Shown here piece by piece: positions 19,109 to 27,782 of a DNA stretch of 64,000 nt. Below the pieces are notes generated by a model. It was not told where the DNA came from and did not search any database. It saw only the letters and a program-made list of their open reading frames with translations. Position 1 is the stretch's first letter; each line of letters opens with the position of its first letter. The stretch is from Rhynchopus sp. YZ270_cl-10. Taxonomy: Eukaryota; Euglenozoa; Diplonemea; Diplonemida; Diplonemidae. Both the position numbers and the translations under genes were made by a program. The stretch spans positions 1,054,001 through 1,118,000 of the forward strand of contig OZ037902.1 in NCBI GenBank assembly GCA_964035575.1. Reading direction: 5' to 3'.

Positions 19109-21631
19109 ATGCCGCTCCACGTCGCAACGCCTGCAGGGGTAAGTCAAGGAGGAGTTGTTGCGGAGTACCCAAGACAAGGGTGCTCCGTGGTTGACAGCAC
19201 TGCGAACGGGTCTGGGTTTGCGAACGATGTTCAGGCGGCTATGCTTCACGCTGCGTCCGGTACGCCGGACACACCTGCAGAGAACGTGCTCTGCTTCGAA
19301 CTGACTGACACAGAGCTCTCAGAGTACGTCGGTACACAGCTTAACGATGCGCTCCTAGCGGAACGTAAGCGCATCGCCGACGCTGTCGCGACACAGACCA
19401 CCATCAACCTCCCCACAGCGCTCGCTGCCGCCGCCGCCATCCACAGAAGGTGTGCCATCGTCAACCCCTCTACACTCTACACTGCCGGTGACGACACCTT
19501 CGTTGTCCTCCCCAAGGATGCGGAGCGTCCCGACCATGAGCTTGACGACTTCAACGCAGCATGGGAGCTTACCGAGGAGAAGGTGGTGTTGCGTGCAACC
19601 AAGCGTATCCTTGATGGAGAGGCTGTGACAGTCTCGTACGGACCCCAGACAACCGGGATGTGCGAGCTGAAGTACAATGTGACGACGTCCTCGTGGAACA
19701 AAGTGGATGCGATTGAAATTGAGGTGCAAGTCCCAGAGGCGATTCTCCCGGCAGTGGCGGAGTACATCGACGACGCCAAGGTGCTTGCCAAGCGTGACAA
19801 CCTCCCCGCTCCGTCGCTTCTGTTGGAGGGCAACTCAACGAAGCACTTTTTGACAAAGGGGAACCCTTACCCGCTTACGCTCCGTCTCTGCGCAAGGGCA
19901 GCCTTGGGAAGCCAAAGCACCGAGGAACAGGTGGACCAGCAACTCGAGCACCTCCTTGTCAAGCAGAAGGACCGTGTCTTCAGCAACGCCTCGCGCAGAG
20001 GAAACAGGTGGCGCACCCTGGAGATGGACCTGCTGATCGCGACCCTCTCGCGTCTGTCGTACTCCACGCGTCTCCGCTCTGGCGAATCCTGCCACAAAAT
20101 CCTGCGCGAGCCCCCTACTATGCAGGGCGAAACCCTTGCCGGTGTTCCCCTCGCAAAATCGTTGTGCAAAACCACTGCCGTCGTTCTGAAGGAGCTTGCC
20201 ACCAACGACGTCCACCTGCAGCTCGACGACAAGCAGATCCGCACCGTGCAGGCCTCTGTCATGAAGGGAAGCATTGCGAAGTTCCTTCCCAACATTGGCG
20301 CCAACATGCCGACCCTTTGGGACGACGCAAGCCGCGCATTCCTCAAGGGAACCGACACTGCTGACTACGTTGCGGCAAAACGCGCCGAAATGGACACCAA
20401 CTTCGCTGCCGTGAGCAAACTCATTACCTCCCCAAGCGTCACTGAGGAGAACTGGCGGTGGGGGGAGACCCTTCTCAACAAATGCACTGTGGGTGTTGTC
20501 GTGCCGCCGGAGGAGGTGCGCATCGATGTCACCAAGGGAGAGGCACGCCCCGTCACCTACGAGGACGCAGACGGCGACACCATCAACTTCAAGGTCAACC
20601 CCGACAAGAAGCTGGTCTACTCCGTGAACGGCGAGGAGCGCGCCCCCATCGAGAAGATCGTCATTGAGAACGGCATCACCCTGACCTTCCCGCTGATTGA
20701 CAAGGAGGTCGACCTGGTGGACCCGGCATCCCCTGGGGACGCATACAAACTGGTACTGTCGTACATCCGCGCACTCGCAGAATCGGTCAAGGTGCAACAC
20801 GATATTCCCACCCACATGGCCTTCACCAAACAAGGCAAGCTCGTTGAGGCCATCCTCCCTGCTGCCTGCATGCTCCCTCACCACCCTACATGCAGGGAAC
20901 GCACCTACGCAGAAGGGACGGCCTTCTATCAGGCGGCAGGCGAGACACTTCACGTGAACCACCTCCCCGAGACAGGCAACGGACTGCTCCTCGCAATGCG
21001 TGGCGAAGTCGCCTCGTCCAACCCCTTCTCCGAGAAGCGCATCGTCGCCACAGTTCCCTGCCGGGCAATGGGCTCGGACGAGACGGAGGACGACAAATTC
21101 CATGGCCTTCTTTTGCAGAGCGCCAATATGTTCGCTGAGGGCGCAGAAGGTGGTGTGACTGTCGATATGCCCGACCTGGCACGGCTCCAGTCTGGAGAGA
21201 AGGGGCTTGTCTTCACGATCACCTTCACAGTGTCGTTGAAGGATCCGCTTCCGAGGGCGCTTTGGTTTCACCATGCGTTGTTAGCGTTTGACCGTAAGAC
21301 GTTGGTGGGGAGGCGGGAAAAGTTTGAGTCGATCGACGCACTCTCGAAGTTCTTGGAAGCAGCGGACCATGCTAAGACGCTTGCTTCGCTTGAGGCTGTT
21401 TTGGTGGAGGTGGAAGGAAGGTACGGTGCGTCCCTTGCAGAGAAGACCGCGCGCCTCGTGGAGGTGACCAAGGATGGGAAGGCTGCCGGTATTGACACCT
21501 CGGTGTTGACGATTGAGAGCGATGGTTCTGTTGAACAGAACGAAGTGCTTGCCCTGAAGGTCGCAATAGAGGAAATGGAGATTCTCGCAAAAACCCGGGA
21601 ATGGGCGCAAAAGAAATACGTCACACTTTGA
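19109..21631 (+). CDS. SET-domain methyltransferase-like protein (LSMT/SETD3 type, tentative)
   Basis: An 840-residue protein. The best clue is at about residues 130-195: HRRCAIVNPSTLY, then DHELDDFNAAWEL, ATKRILDGEAVTVSYG and a following CELKYNV. This order resembles the C-terminal half of SET domains of the Rubisco-LSMT/SETD3 group, including the GE-VT-SYG strand and the N-AELL-YGF-like step. The classical RxxNHS segment is not clear, so catalysis is uncertain. The rest is mixed alpha/beta with no recognised domain. Residues around 565-610 may hold a weaker second copy. The ATG at 19109 is chosen because ATACAG at 19063-19068 looks like a splice acceptor and the upstream in-frame sequence is intron-like. 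No internal intron is needed. Confidence 0.5.
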   Translation: MPLHVATPAGVSQGGVVAEYPRQGCSVVDSTANGSGFANDVQAAMLHAASGTPDTPAENVLCFELTDTELSEYVGTQLNDALLAERKRIADAVATQTTINLPTALAAAAAIHRRCAIVNPSTLYTAGDDTFVVLPKDAERPDHELDDFNAAWELTEEKVVLRATKRILDGEAVTVSYGPQTTGMCELKYNVTTSSWNKVDAIEIEVQVPEAILPAVAEYIDDAKVLAKRDNLPAPSLLLEGNSTKHFLTKGNPYPLTLRLCARAALGSQSTEEQVDQQLEHLLVKQKDRVFSNASRRGNRWRTLEMDLLIATLSRLSYSTRLRSGESCHKILREPPTMQGETLAGVPLAKSLCKTTAVVLKELATNDVHLQLDDKQIRTVQASVMKGSIAKFLPNIGANMPTLWDDASRAFLKGTDTADYVAAKRAEMDTNFAAVSKLITSPSVTEENWRWGETLLNKCTVGVVVPPEEVRIDVTKGEARPVTYEDADGDTINFKVNPDKKLVYSVNGEERAPIEKIVIENGITLTFPLIDKEVDLVDPASPGDAYKLVLSYIRALAESVKVQHDIPTHMAFTKQGKLVEAILPAACMLPHHPTCRERTYAEGTAFYQAAGETLHVNHLPETGNGLLLAMRGEVASSNPFSEKRIVATVPCRAMGSDETEDDKFHGLLLQSANMFAEGAEGGVTVDMPDLARLQSGEKGLVFTITFTVSLKDPLPRALWFHHALLAFDRKTLVGRREKFESIDALSKFLEAADHAKTLASLEAVLVEVEGRYGASLAEKTARLVEVTKDGKAAGIDTSVLTIESDGSVEQNEVLALKVAIEEMEILAKTREWAQKKYVTL

Positions 21632-21690
21632 CACGACAAAAAAAAAAAAAATAGGGTAAAATAGTCGAACTTCATAGCAAAAAAAAAAGG

Positions 21691-21727
21691 TTACTTAGAG
21701 TTGAAGGCTGTCTAAGTAATAGCCTTC
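21691..21727 (+). promoter_or_regulatory. Two overlapping perfect stems after the SET-type gene
   Basis: TTACTTAGA (21691-21699) pairs perfectly with TCTAAGTAA (21711-21719). GAAGGCT (21703-21709), inside that loop, pairs perfectly with AGCCTTC (21721-21727). The two stems interleave as in an H-type pseudoknot, but the one-base linker at 21720 is too short to span nine pairs comfortably. Mutually exclusive hairpins are more likely. The position is 60 bases after the stop codon, probably in the 3' UTR. Confidence 0.5.
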
Positions 21728-21742
21728 GGGCAAGCGTTGTGC

Positions 21743-21775
21743 GCAGAACCCTATCTTCGATAGGTGATTTGTTGC
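21743..21775 (+). repeat. Hairpin family D (AGAACCC ... GGTGATT)
   Basis: CAGAACC, stem CCTATC/GATAGG with loop TTC, then GGTGATTTGTTG. Related sequences lie at 22281-22310 (CAGAACCCGTCCTCGGACAG then GTGATTGTCG) and 22787-22815. Confidence 0.45.
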
Positions 21776-22210
21776 TAACAAAAATGTTGTAAAAAGGTAT
21801 CCTAGCTTTTTGGGTGGGGGGTGTCGATACAACAAAAAAACAAAAAAAAAAAAAGCAAAAAAAAAATCGTGGGGAAACAGTATTGGAGTGTACCATTGGT
21901 AAGCAATGGTATTTCAATGATGATACCAGGTGAGTGACGACGCCTCCCCTTTTGTCAGTTGTGTGTACGTTTAGGAAGGCAACTTCCTCTTTAGCCCGCC
22001 GACTCCATTTTTCTTGGAGCTTCCAGGACCGTGCATTCACCGTTCCCCTAAAAAGGAATGGTATTTACAGTGGAGATTGCACAAACTGTGGCAACACAAC
22101 CGAGGCAGCTACACTACTCCAACAATTTTTCAAAAAAAAAAAAGTTTTCAAAAAGCAACAAAAAAAAAACAAACAAACAAACAAACAAACAAACAAAAAA
22201 ATAATTATGT

Positions 22211-22325
22211 AAGTGGCTTGTGGAAAGTTGTGATTGCACGCAAGTACTCCAACATTTTTTCAAAAAAAAAAAAAAGTGTACAGAACCCGTCCTCGGACAG
22301 GTGATTGTCGAAACTGCAAAAAAAA
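22211..22325 (+). repeat. Diverged family-B hairpin joined to family D
   Basis: A B-like segment ending CTCCAACATTTTTTCAAAAA runs through an A-run into GTGTACAGAACCCG and GTGATTGTCG. The same order recurs at 22707-22825, so B and D may be parts of one longer element of about 110 bases. Confidence 0.4.
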
Positions 22326-22706
22326 AATTCAAGAAAAAAATAAGACGGAAGGAGGGGGAGATTTAAAAAAAAATATGGAATCATCATGAAAAAATAGTGT
22401 GGTAACGATGTGGGGGAGTGGGAGTATGTGGGGAGGGAAGAGGTGAATATCAAAACAAAACTAGCCCCTTTTTAAGTGAAAAAAATAAAAGGACAAGAAA
22501 AATATGTCACTGTGTGTGTGTTATGTGTTGCTTGAAAAAAAAAAAAAAAATGCATCTCGAATTTAAAAAAAAATCATTTTTTGTCATCGTCTTTTTTTGT
22601 CTCACCTCATCTCGTTTTTGATGGGAAGGAAAAAAATGCGTACAGATCACAGATGTGGTGACCTGACGTATATCAATTTTTTCAGGGGGTTTAAAAAAAA
22701 AAGAGT

Positions 22707-22825
22707 AAGTGGCGCTGTAACCCTCAGATGCACTAATACAACCAAGCTATAAAAAAAGGCTCAAAAAAAAAAAAAAACTATGTGTACAGAACCCGTCGGA
22801 CCTGATTGTCGATAACAAAAAAGAA
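22707..22825 (+). repeat. Family-B hairpin joined to family D
   Basis: GTGGCGCTGTAACCCTCAG, ATGCACTAATACAACCAAGC, an A-run, then GTACAGAACCCGTCGGACC and TGATTGTCGATAAC. Confidence 0.5.
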
Positions 22826-22858
22826 AAAAAGAAGAAACAGTCATATCTCTCATGTACA

Positions 22859-22912
22859 TAGTGGTGTTCATCCTCGGGTGTCTACACTGATACAACCAAG
22901 TTTTCAAAATAA
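22859..22912 (+). repeat. Hairpin family B
   Basis: TAGTGGTG, TTCATCCTCGGGTGTC, TACACTGATACAACCAAG, then TTTTCAAAATAAAA. Confidence 0.65.
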
Positions 22913-23256
22913 AAAAAATGCAGATTTTTCTTCCAAATACCCGAAACTCCCCCCGAAAGTCAATTGTTAGGATCGGATGAATACCAGCGAAGGCGAGAGA
23001 CTGTCATGTGCCAAGGGCTTTGTTTTTTTGGTGTTACTCAACACATCATCCCTCCCCCCATTTTTACATTTTTTTTTAATTTTTTTTGAAAACATTGCAA
23101 ACCTACAGACACGTCTGATGTAATCTAACAATCCTTCTGAAGGCTAGGGCGATGGGGAGTGACGTGCTATTGTTGCTGGGATTTTTGGTCCCGCTCTGAG
23201 GACTTTCCACCTTTTTTTCTGTTGTTTTGTGTGAGGCGTTTGCACTCTCACTCTTT

Positions 23257-23297
23257 AAGGTGACTAAGCACGAGAGGCTTAGGATCATCTTATTAAA
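23257..23297 (+). repeat. Hairpin family A, consensus copy
   Basis: GGTGACTAAGC, loop ACGAGAG, GCTTAGGATCATC, then TTATTAAATTT and T-runs. A GGCGTTTGCACTCTCACT stretch, related to the repeat at 36641, lies just before it. Confidence 0.75.
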
Positions 23298-24124
23298 TTT
23301 CACTTTTTTTTCTTCTTCTTTTTTTAGTCCGAAAATACGGCACCTTCAAGATATATAGCATCCACTCCCCAGCCGACGGCCTGTGGTTTCTGAATTCAAA
23401 AAACAAATACAAATAAGGTATCTTAGTTTCATCTTACCAAACTTTTCTTTCTTTTGTTTTTTTTTTTTTTACTTGGCACTCACTCTCGTCCCTTTTTCTG
23501 CTGTGTGGTATTTTACATTTTTTTGACGGGTTATCGTCGCAGTGCTTTTTTTCTCTTCTCTTTGGCGGGTTCTAAGCGAAACGTTTATCTCTATTATTTA
23601 GTATTGGCATTGGTTGTCAACACCACCCTTTTTTTAGCTTTATCCGAGTATTATTTTGGGGGACAAAAAAAAAAAACAACAACAAAAAAAACGCAACCAA
23701 AAGCACCCAGTGCAGAGCAACATAACGAAAATCTATGGCTGACGCCCCCCTCTTTTTACTCACAAAACTTATTTTGTTCACAAAACCTATCTCTCAAGAG
23801 GTGCCCAAGCCTACTCCACCCTCAGAAAAAAAACCCCTCCCGATGGTAAAGCGGAGGGTCCCTTGCTTCCCTTTTGGTATTGTCCTCATTATTCTTGGCG
23901 TGCTCCACATTTCTCTACCTCTTCCTTATTTGTTGCGGGCTTGCCGGACTGCAGTCAGTTATTGCAGAATATTTTCGTGTCTGCTTGGATCACCATTCTG
24001 TTTGTTTGATACCATGATGCCTTTCCATCTTCCATTTATACGATGTCTTTGACGTCGTAGTTTGAAGGGCGGGGTCACCGTGTAGCACGGCTTTGCAAAA
24101 CTTGGCAGCTACATTACAGGGAAA

Positions 24125-24238
24125 ATGAACATCCATTTCCTGCTCAACCCCTCGGACCGGTGCATGAACTCAATGCGGGCGTTGATGAGAAGAGAGAGTG
24201 GAACTCGCCGTGGTCACGCCCAGTTCGAACGACCGTAG
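24125..24238 (+). other. Short gene-like fragment of unknown origin
   Basis: A 37-codon frame starts MNIHFLLNPSDRCMNSMRAL and has coding-like base composition, unlike the surrounding T-rich spacer. It may be an upstream exon or leader frame of the symporter gene, or a relic. I do not recognise the peptide, and the call is weak. Confidence 0.2.
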
Positions 24239-24428
24239 GGACACTCGATGCGGGGGTTGTCGTAAAACTTTTTCTGTTGGGTTTGCGGACGTTTTTTTCC
24301 CACCTTGTCTATCAACCTCTCCGCACGATATGTGTTTTCCCTCTTCAGCTACTGCATATTACGTCGGGACATATGTAGCACCCACACCCTCATCACACAC
24401 CTCACCCTACCCCCCTACCCCCTTCAGG

Positions 24429-26219
24429 ATGCACAGACCAATGATCGACTCAGACGCCCCAGCTGAGTCACCACGAACACCACCCAAGCTGTTTGGTGTG
24501 GTCCCTCTATCATGCCTACCCGCTGCCGTGCAGAATGCACTCTCCCGCGATAAGATGCTGTTTGAGACTGTGATTGGCGTTGTTATCGGAATTGTTTTTG
24601 GTCTTGCACTTGCGCCCGCACACATGGCAGAGTGGATCAACCAGCTGCTTGCATTTCCTGGGACATGCTTTCTGCGTTTGCTGAAGATGTTTGTCCTACC
24701 TCTCATTACAGGGTCGATTATGTCTGGTGTCATCAACCTCCGCCGCATGGGGTCTGGTGACGCTGTGAAGAAGGTCACCCAACGCGCGCTTCTCATCTAC
24801 GTGATCACGTACCTCTTCGCGATAGCTACCGGTCTTGCCGCGGTGGGCATCATCAAGCCAGGGGAAGGCACTGCCTCCTCTTCTACCTCTAAGTCAGACA
24901 TATGGCAGTGCAAAGAAACCGCCATCACAAATGGAACGGAAATAGGCGACAAACCCACCATGGTGTTCCGGGTGACGAACGTAGTCTATTCTGCACTTCC
25001 CACCAATGTGTTCGAAGCGTTGGCGAACTCGAACATCTTAGGGGTGATCACGTTTTGCATCTTCCTGGCCTCAGCATTGCCTATTAATACAGGGAGCCAA
25101 CCGGCTTCTGGGGTGGAGGCAGTGCTTTCTTCGTTCAACAACGTGGTAATGAAGCTGATTAATGTGGTGCTTGGGTTCACTCCGATCGGTGTGCTGTCGC
25201 TGATCCTCTCGAAGATAACAGCGGCGTGCGATATCTATGATATGTTCACGATGCTCGGGAAATTCGTTCTCACAGTGCTCCTTGCATTGATGGTACACGG
25301 AATGATCACCCTCCCGATTGTCTATAGGATCGGAACCGGGGGAAGCGGGAAAGGGTTCAAAGAGTTTTTTAAAGCGTTTTCAAAAGCGTTTGTCACTGCA
25401 GCTGCAACATCGTCGTCCGCAGCGACATTGCCTATTACCATTCAATGCGCACAGGATTACGGAGCGGACAAAGACATCGCGAACTTCGTTCTTGTATTAG
25501 GAAGCACGGTTAACATGGATGGGACCGCCATGTATGAAGCCATCGCCGCACTCTTCATTGCCCAGAGGCATGCCAAGGATATCACCCTCGATTATATGAT
25601 CATTATCGCCATCACCGGGAGTTTAGCAGCAATGGGGGCTGCCGCCATTCCATCCGCAGGCCTGGTAACCCTTCTTACTGTTCTCCAGGCTGCTGATCTG
25701 AGTGAATATGCCGATGACATTGCGTTGATTCTTGTTGTAGATTGGTTTTTGGATCGGGTACGTACCGGGGTAAATGTATTTGGTGATTGCGTCGCAGTGT
25801 GCATCGTGTCAGAGCTTCACCAGAAAGGGGTCAGGCGGAATGAGTTGGAGACAAACACTGTAGAAGGTGACGTTGAGATGCGTCCTTCCGCTGCACCATC
25901 CCGCCCTCTAACAGAACAAGGAGAGTTCATGTGGCAACCTGGTGACCCTGTTGCATTTGACACCTTCGCAGATGGGACACAAATCTCTCTCTCAGGGGGT
26001 ACAGTGATGGACCGCGCTCTCTCCGATGGACGTTGCATCTACACCATCCGCCACAGCAGCGGTGTCTTCACAGGGTGGAAGGGAGAGTGGATGAGGGTGG
26101 ACCCCGCCTCTATCGTTCCACCAGGGGTTGTGTCTGCTCCCGAGGCAGCGACGTCGTGTGCCCAATCCGTGGGAGAGGTTGTGGTAGATGCGGAAGGCCA
26201 TAGTGAAGTAGTCGGTTGA
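24429..26219 (+). CDS. Sodium:glutamate/aspartate symporter (DAACS/SLC1 family)
   Basis: A 596-residue protein. The SLC1 core is complete. An N-terminal helix pair is followed by HP1 with the serine-rich SSSAATLP near residue 328, TM7 with NMDGT near 361, and HP2 with AAIPSAGLVTLL. TM8 has DWFLDRVRT with NVFGD near 436-450. The arginine in RT of TM8 binds the side-chain carboxylate in acidic amino acid carriers and is replaced in neutral carriers, so glutamate or aspartate is the likely substrate with sodium coupling. About 100 extra residues follow TM8. They end in a beta-rich stretch (WQPGDPVAF ... GWKGEWMRVDP) that looks like an SH3/Tudor-type barrel. The ATG at 24429 follows CCCCCTTCAG by one base; no transporter-like sequence lies upstream. 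Confidence 0.9.
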   Translation: MHRPMIDSDAPAESPRTPPKLFGVVPLSCLPAAVQNALSRDKMLFETVIGVVIGIVFGLALAPAHMAEWINQLLAFPGTCFLRLLKMFVLPLITGSIMSGVINLRRMGSGDAVKKVTQRALLIYVITYLFAIATGLAAVGIIKPGEGTASSSTSKSDIWQCKETAITNGTEIGDKPTMVFRVTNVVYSALPTNVFEALANSNILGVITFCIFLASALPINTGSQPASGVEAVLSSFNNVVMKLINVVLGFTPIGVLSLILSKITAACDIYDMFTMLGKFVLTVLLALMVHGMITLPIVYRIGTGGSGKGFKEFFKAFSKAFVTAAATSSSAATLPITIQCAQDYGADKDIANFVLVLGSTVNMDGTAMYEAIAALFIAQRHAKDITLDYMIIIAITGSLAAMGAAAIPSAGLVTLLTVLQAADLSEYADDIALILVVDWFLDRVRTGVNVFGDCVAVCIVSELHQKGVRRNELETNTVEGDVEMRPSAAPSRPLTEQGEFMWQPGDPVAFDTFADGTQISLSGGTVMDRALSDGRCIYTIRHSSGVFTGWKGEWMRVDPASIVPPGVVSAPEAATSCAQSVGEVVVDAEGHSEVVG

Positions 26220-26780
26220 TGGGGTAGTGGGGAGAGAGAGAAGAGAGAGAAGGGGTTTTTTAAAAAAAAGCTACCGGGCTCAGATTAGATGTGGCGGAAG
26301 TTCGTTGTATGTTCCGCAAAGAGGAGAACAAAAGATGGTGGAGACTGTCTGAACAGCGGAAATATTACAACCAATTTTTTTGTATAACCGGCTTTGAGCG
26401 CACAAACAAAAGACCCGATCTTTTTTTATACAAAATGTGTCGTCCCTCTTTCAAGCTAAGATGAGTCTTTTTTTACACAAGGAAAACATTCATCTTCTCA
26501 AAAAAGGGGGCATTTTCTTTCCGCCGATTTTTTTCTTTTTCTCCAGAAACAACGTTTTTCTTCCTCACAATACAAAAAAAAAATCGTGACACTTCTCCCA
26601 CACACGCAGCCCTGTGTTTTTGTCTCGTCGGTTTCTGTGATGTTTTTTTTTATACTTCCTTTTGTAGGGCAACCCGCTTCCTGCCTGCTCTGTCTGCAAG
26701 ATACCATCGACAACAAAGAGTTTCCATAGGGCCTCGTCCGGAAACTCGCTCTTCTTTCAGACTCATTTCTCACTCCTTCC

Positions 26781-27059
26781 TCGCTGACGCAATATTCGCA
26801 CATCTCCGTCTTCGTGTGATTGAATTGCGCCTCCAGTGAACCCGACACCGGGAGACGTGCTTCTGTAGTGATGCCTTGCGCATCTCCAGACTCCGGAGGA
26901 AAACGGTGTGGCCCCACCATTTGCTCTCCCTGGCGCTCTTGCAGGTGGGGGCCGAATGTGTCGTCACCTCCTCGATTTTCTGCCTTCTTTTCAGGCGTCA
27001 GAACATAGTGGGGCGACCCCCTACTTCTTTCGTCGAGATGCGAATATTGCGTCACCACA
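26781..27059. repeat. Inverted-repeat pair, possible MITE-like element
   Basis: TGACGCAATATTCGCACATC near 26783 is mirrored by GATGCGAATATTGCGTCA near 27038-27055, about 250 bases apart. No end duplications could be confirmed. Confidence 0.4.
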
Positions 27060-27257
27060 TACCAGGCCTGATTTCTGGATCATGGGCTGGCTAAAAGCCA
27101 TCCTGTTTCACGGCATGCACCACACCACGTTGTGCCTCGTCATCGCTGCTGTTGACGCAGCGTCCCTTTGCCGATCGCTGCTGCCGTGAGCCACGCTCTC
27201 CTTTGCATCCCCGTCACCCTGTGAAACCCCTGTTTTCGTATTCACACTGTCTGCCAA

Positions 27258-27333
27258 AAATGCAACACTCCGGAGGGGTTATCGAAAAACCCTGCAGAGG
27301 CGTTTTGCACCTTATCAACTTCACTTTTTTCTT
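27258..27333 (+). repeat. Repeat family C (GCGTTTTGCAC ... CAACTTCACTTTTTT)
   Basis: TGCAACACTCCGGAGGGGTT, then GCAGAGGCGTTTTGCACC and ATCAACTTCACTTTTTT. Relatives lie at 36641-36699, 40221-40310 and 49568-49640, and weaker ones at 9297, 23232 and 33961. Confidence 0.5.
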
Positions 27334-27652
27334 TTGTCTGACCTCCCTCATCTACTCCACTCCCCCATTCCCATCACACCACATCTTCCTTTCAGAAAGC
27401 ACCTCCCCCGCCTCCTCTCTCTTTTTAATACCACACACAGTATTGGCCGCGCTACACACTTTTTTTTTTATATCGACTCGAACTCACTCAAATAACCCAC
27501 TCTCTCTCTCTTTCTCTCTCTCCTTTAAAAATGCCTCTCACTTAACACATAATCTTCTCTTCTCTCGCTTTAAATCATAAGATTTGGCCACCGATACCTA
27601 AACCTCCTACTTCTTCTCTATCTTAATAGAGCAGAATCCAATCAATAGCCTG

Positions 27653-27703
27653 TAGTGGAGCTCATCCTCAGGTGGCTACACTAATACAACCAAGTTTTCA
27701 ATA
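27653..27703 (+). repeat. Hairpin family B
   Basis: TAGTGGAGCTCATCCTCAGG, TGGCTACACTAATACAACC, AAGTTTTCAATAACC. It lies 80 bases before the coiled-coil gene's start codon, and no AG occurs between its CCAAG and that ATG. Confidence 0.65.
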
Positions 27704-27782
27704 ACCATTTTTTCTTCTTCCCCTCTCCTCCCCCCTTTACCCTCTGCTGTTTTGAATTTTTGATTTTTTTATCAAACCTTAA

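Larger units (their letters stand above)
21632..24428. other. 2.8 kb spacer with hairpins and A/T-runs
   Basis: No gene is supported. Bases 21691-21764 can form competing stem-loops. Two or three B-type hairpins are followed by AGAACCCG hairpins (22211-22320 and 22707-22825). A consensus family-A hairpin is at 23257-23297. An (AAAC) run is at 22165-22200. From 23440 to 24060 frames are open only through T-rich sequence. A gene-like fragment lies at 24125-24238, and a pyrimidine-rich tract ends in CTTCAG directly before the symporter start. Confidence 0.5.
26220..27782. other. Spacer with inverted repeat and hairpin B
   Basis: No firm gene is seen. A GC-richer block at 26680-27200 has open frames on both strands, but none resembles a known protein. 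It contains an inverted repeat (26781-27059). A C-type repeat is at 27258-27330. A family-B hairpin (27653-27701) lies about 80 bases before the next start. Confidence 0.45.

Noticed and set aside
19835-21274. 479-codon open frame on the minus strand inside the SET-type gene
   Set aside because: It mirrors a GC-rich coding frame on the plus strand, the peptide is histidine/valine/leucine-rich with no family features, and the plus frame is longer and family-like.
22165-22200. CRISPR-like or other functional array at the AAAC repeats
   Set aside because: It is a simple (AAAC) microsatellite with no spacers.
23454-24052. Possible membrane-protein genes before the symporter
   Set aside because: The hydrophobic residues come from T-runs, and the frames lack conserved features and run through repeats.
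24220-24240. tRNA B-box-like GTTCGAAC
   Set aside because: No A box or cloverleaf could be drawn around it. I found no tRNA or rRNA gene in the window.
26498-27058. 186-codon minus-strand frame with Cys/His residues
   Set aside because: No zinc-finger spacing holds up, the end of the frame runs into T/A-runs, and an inverted repeat explains part of the region.
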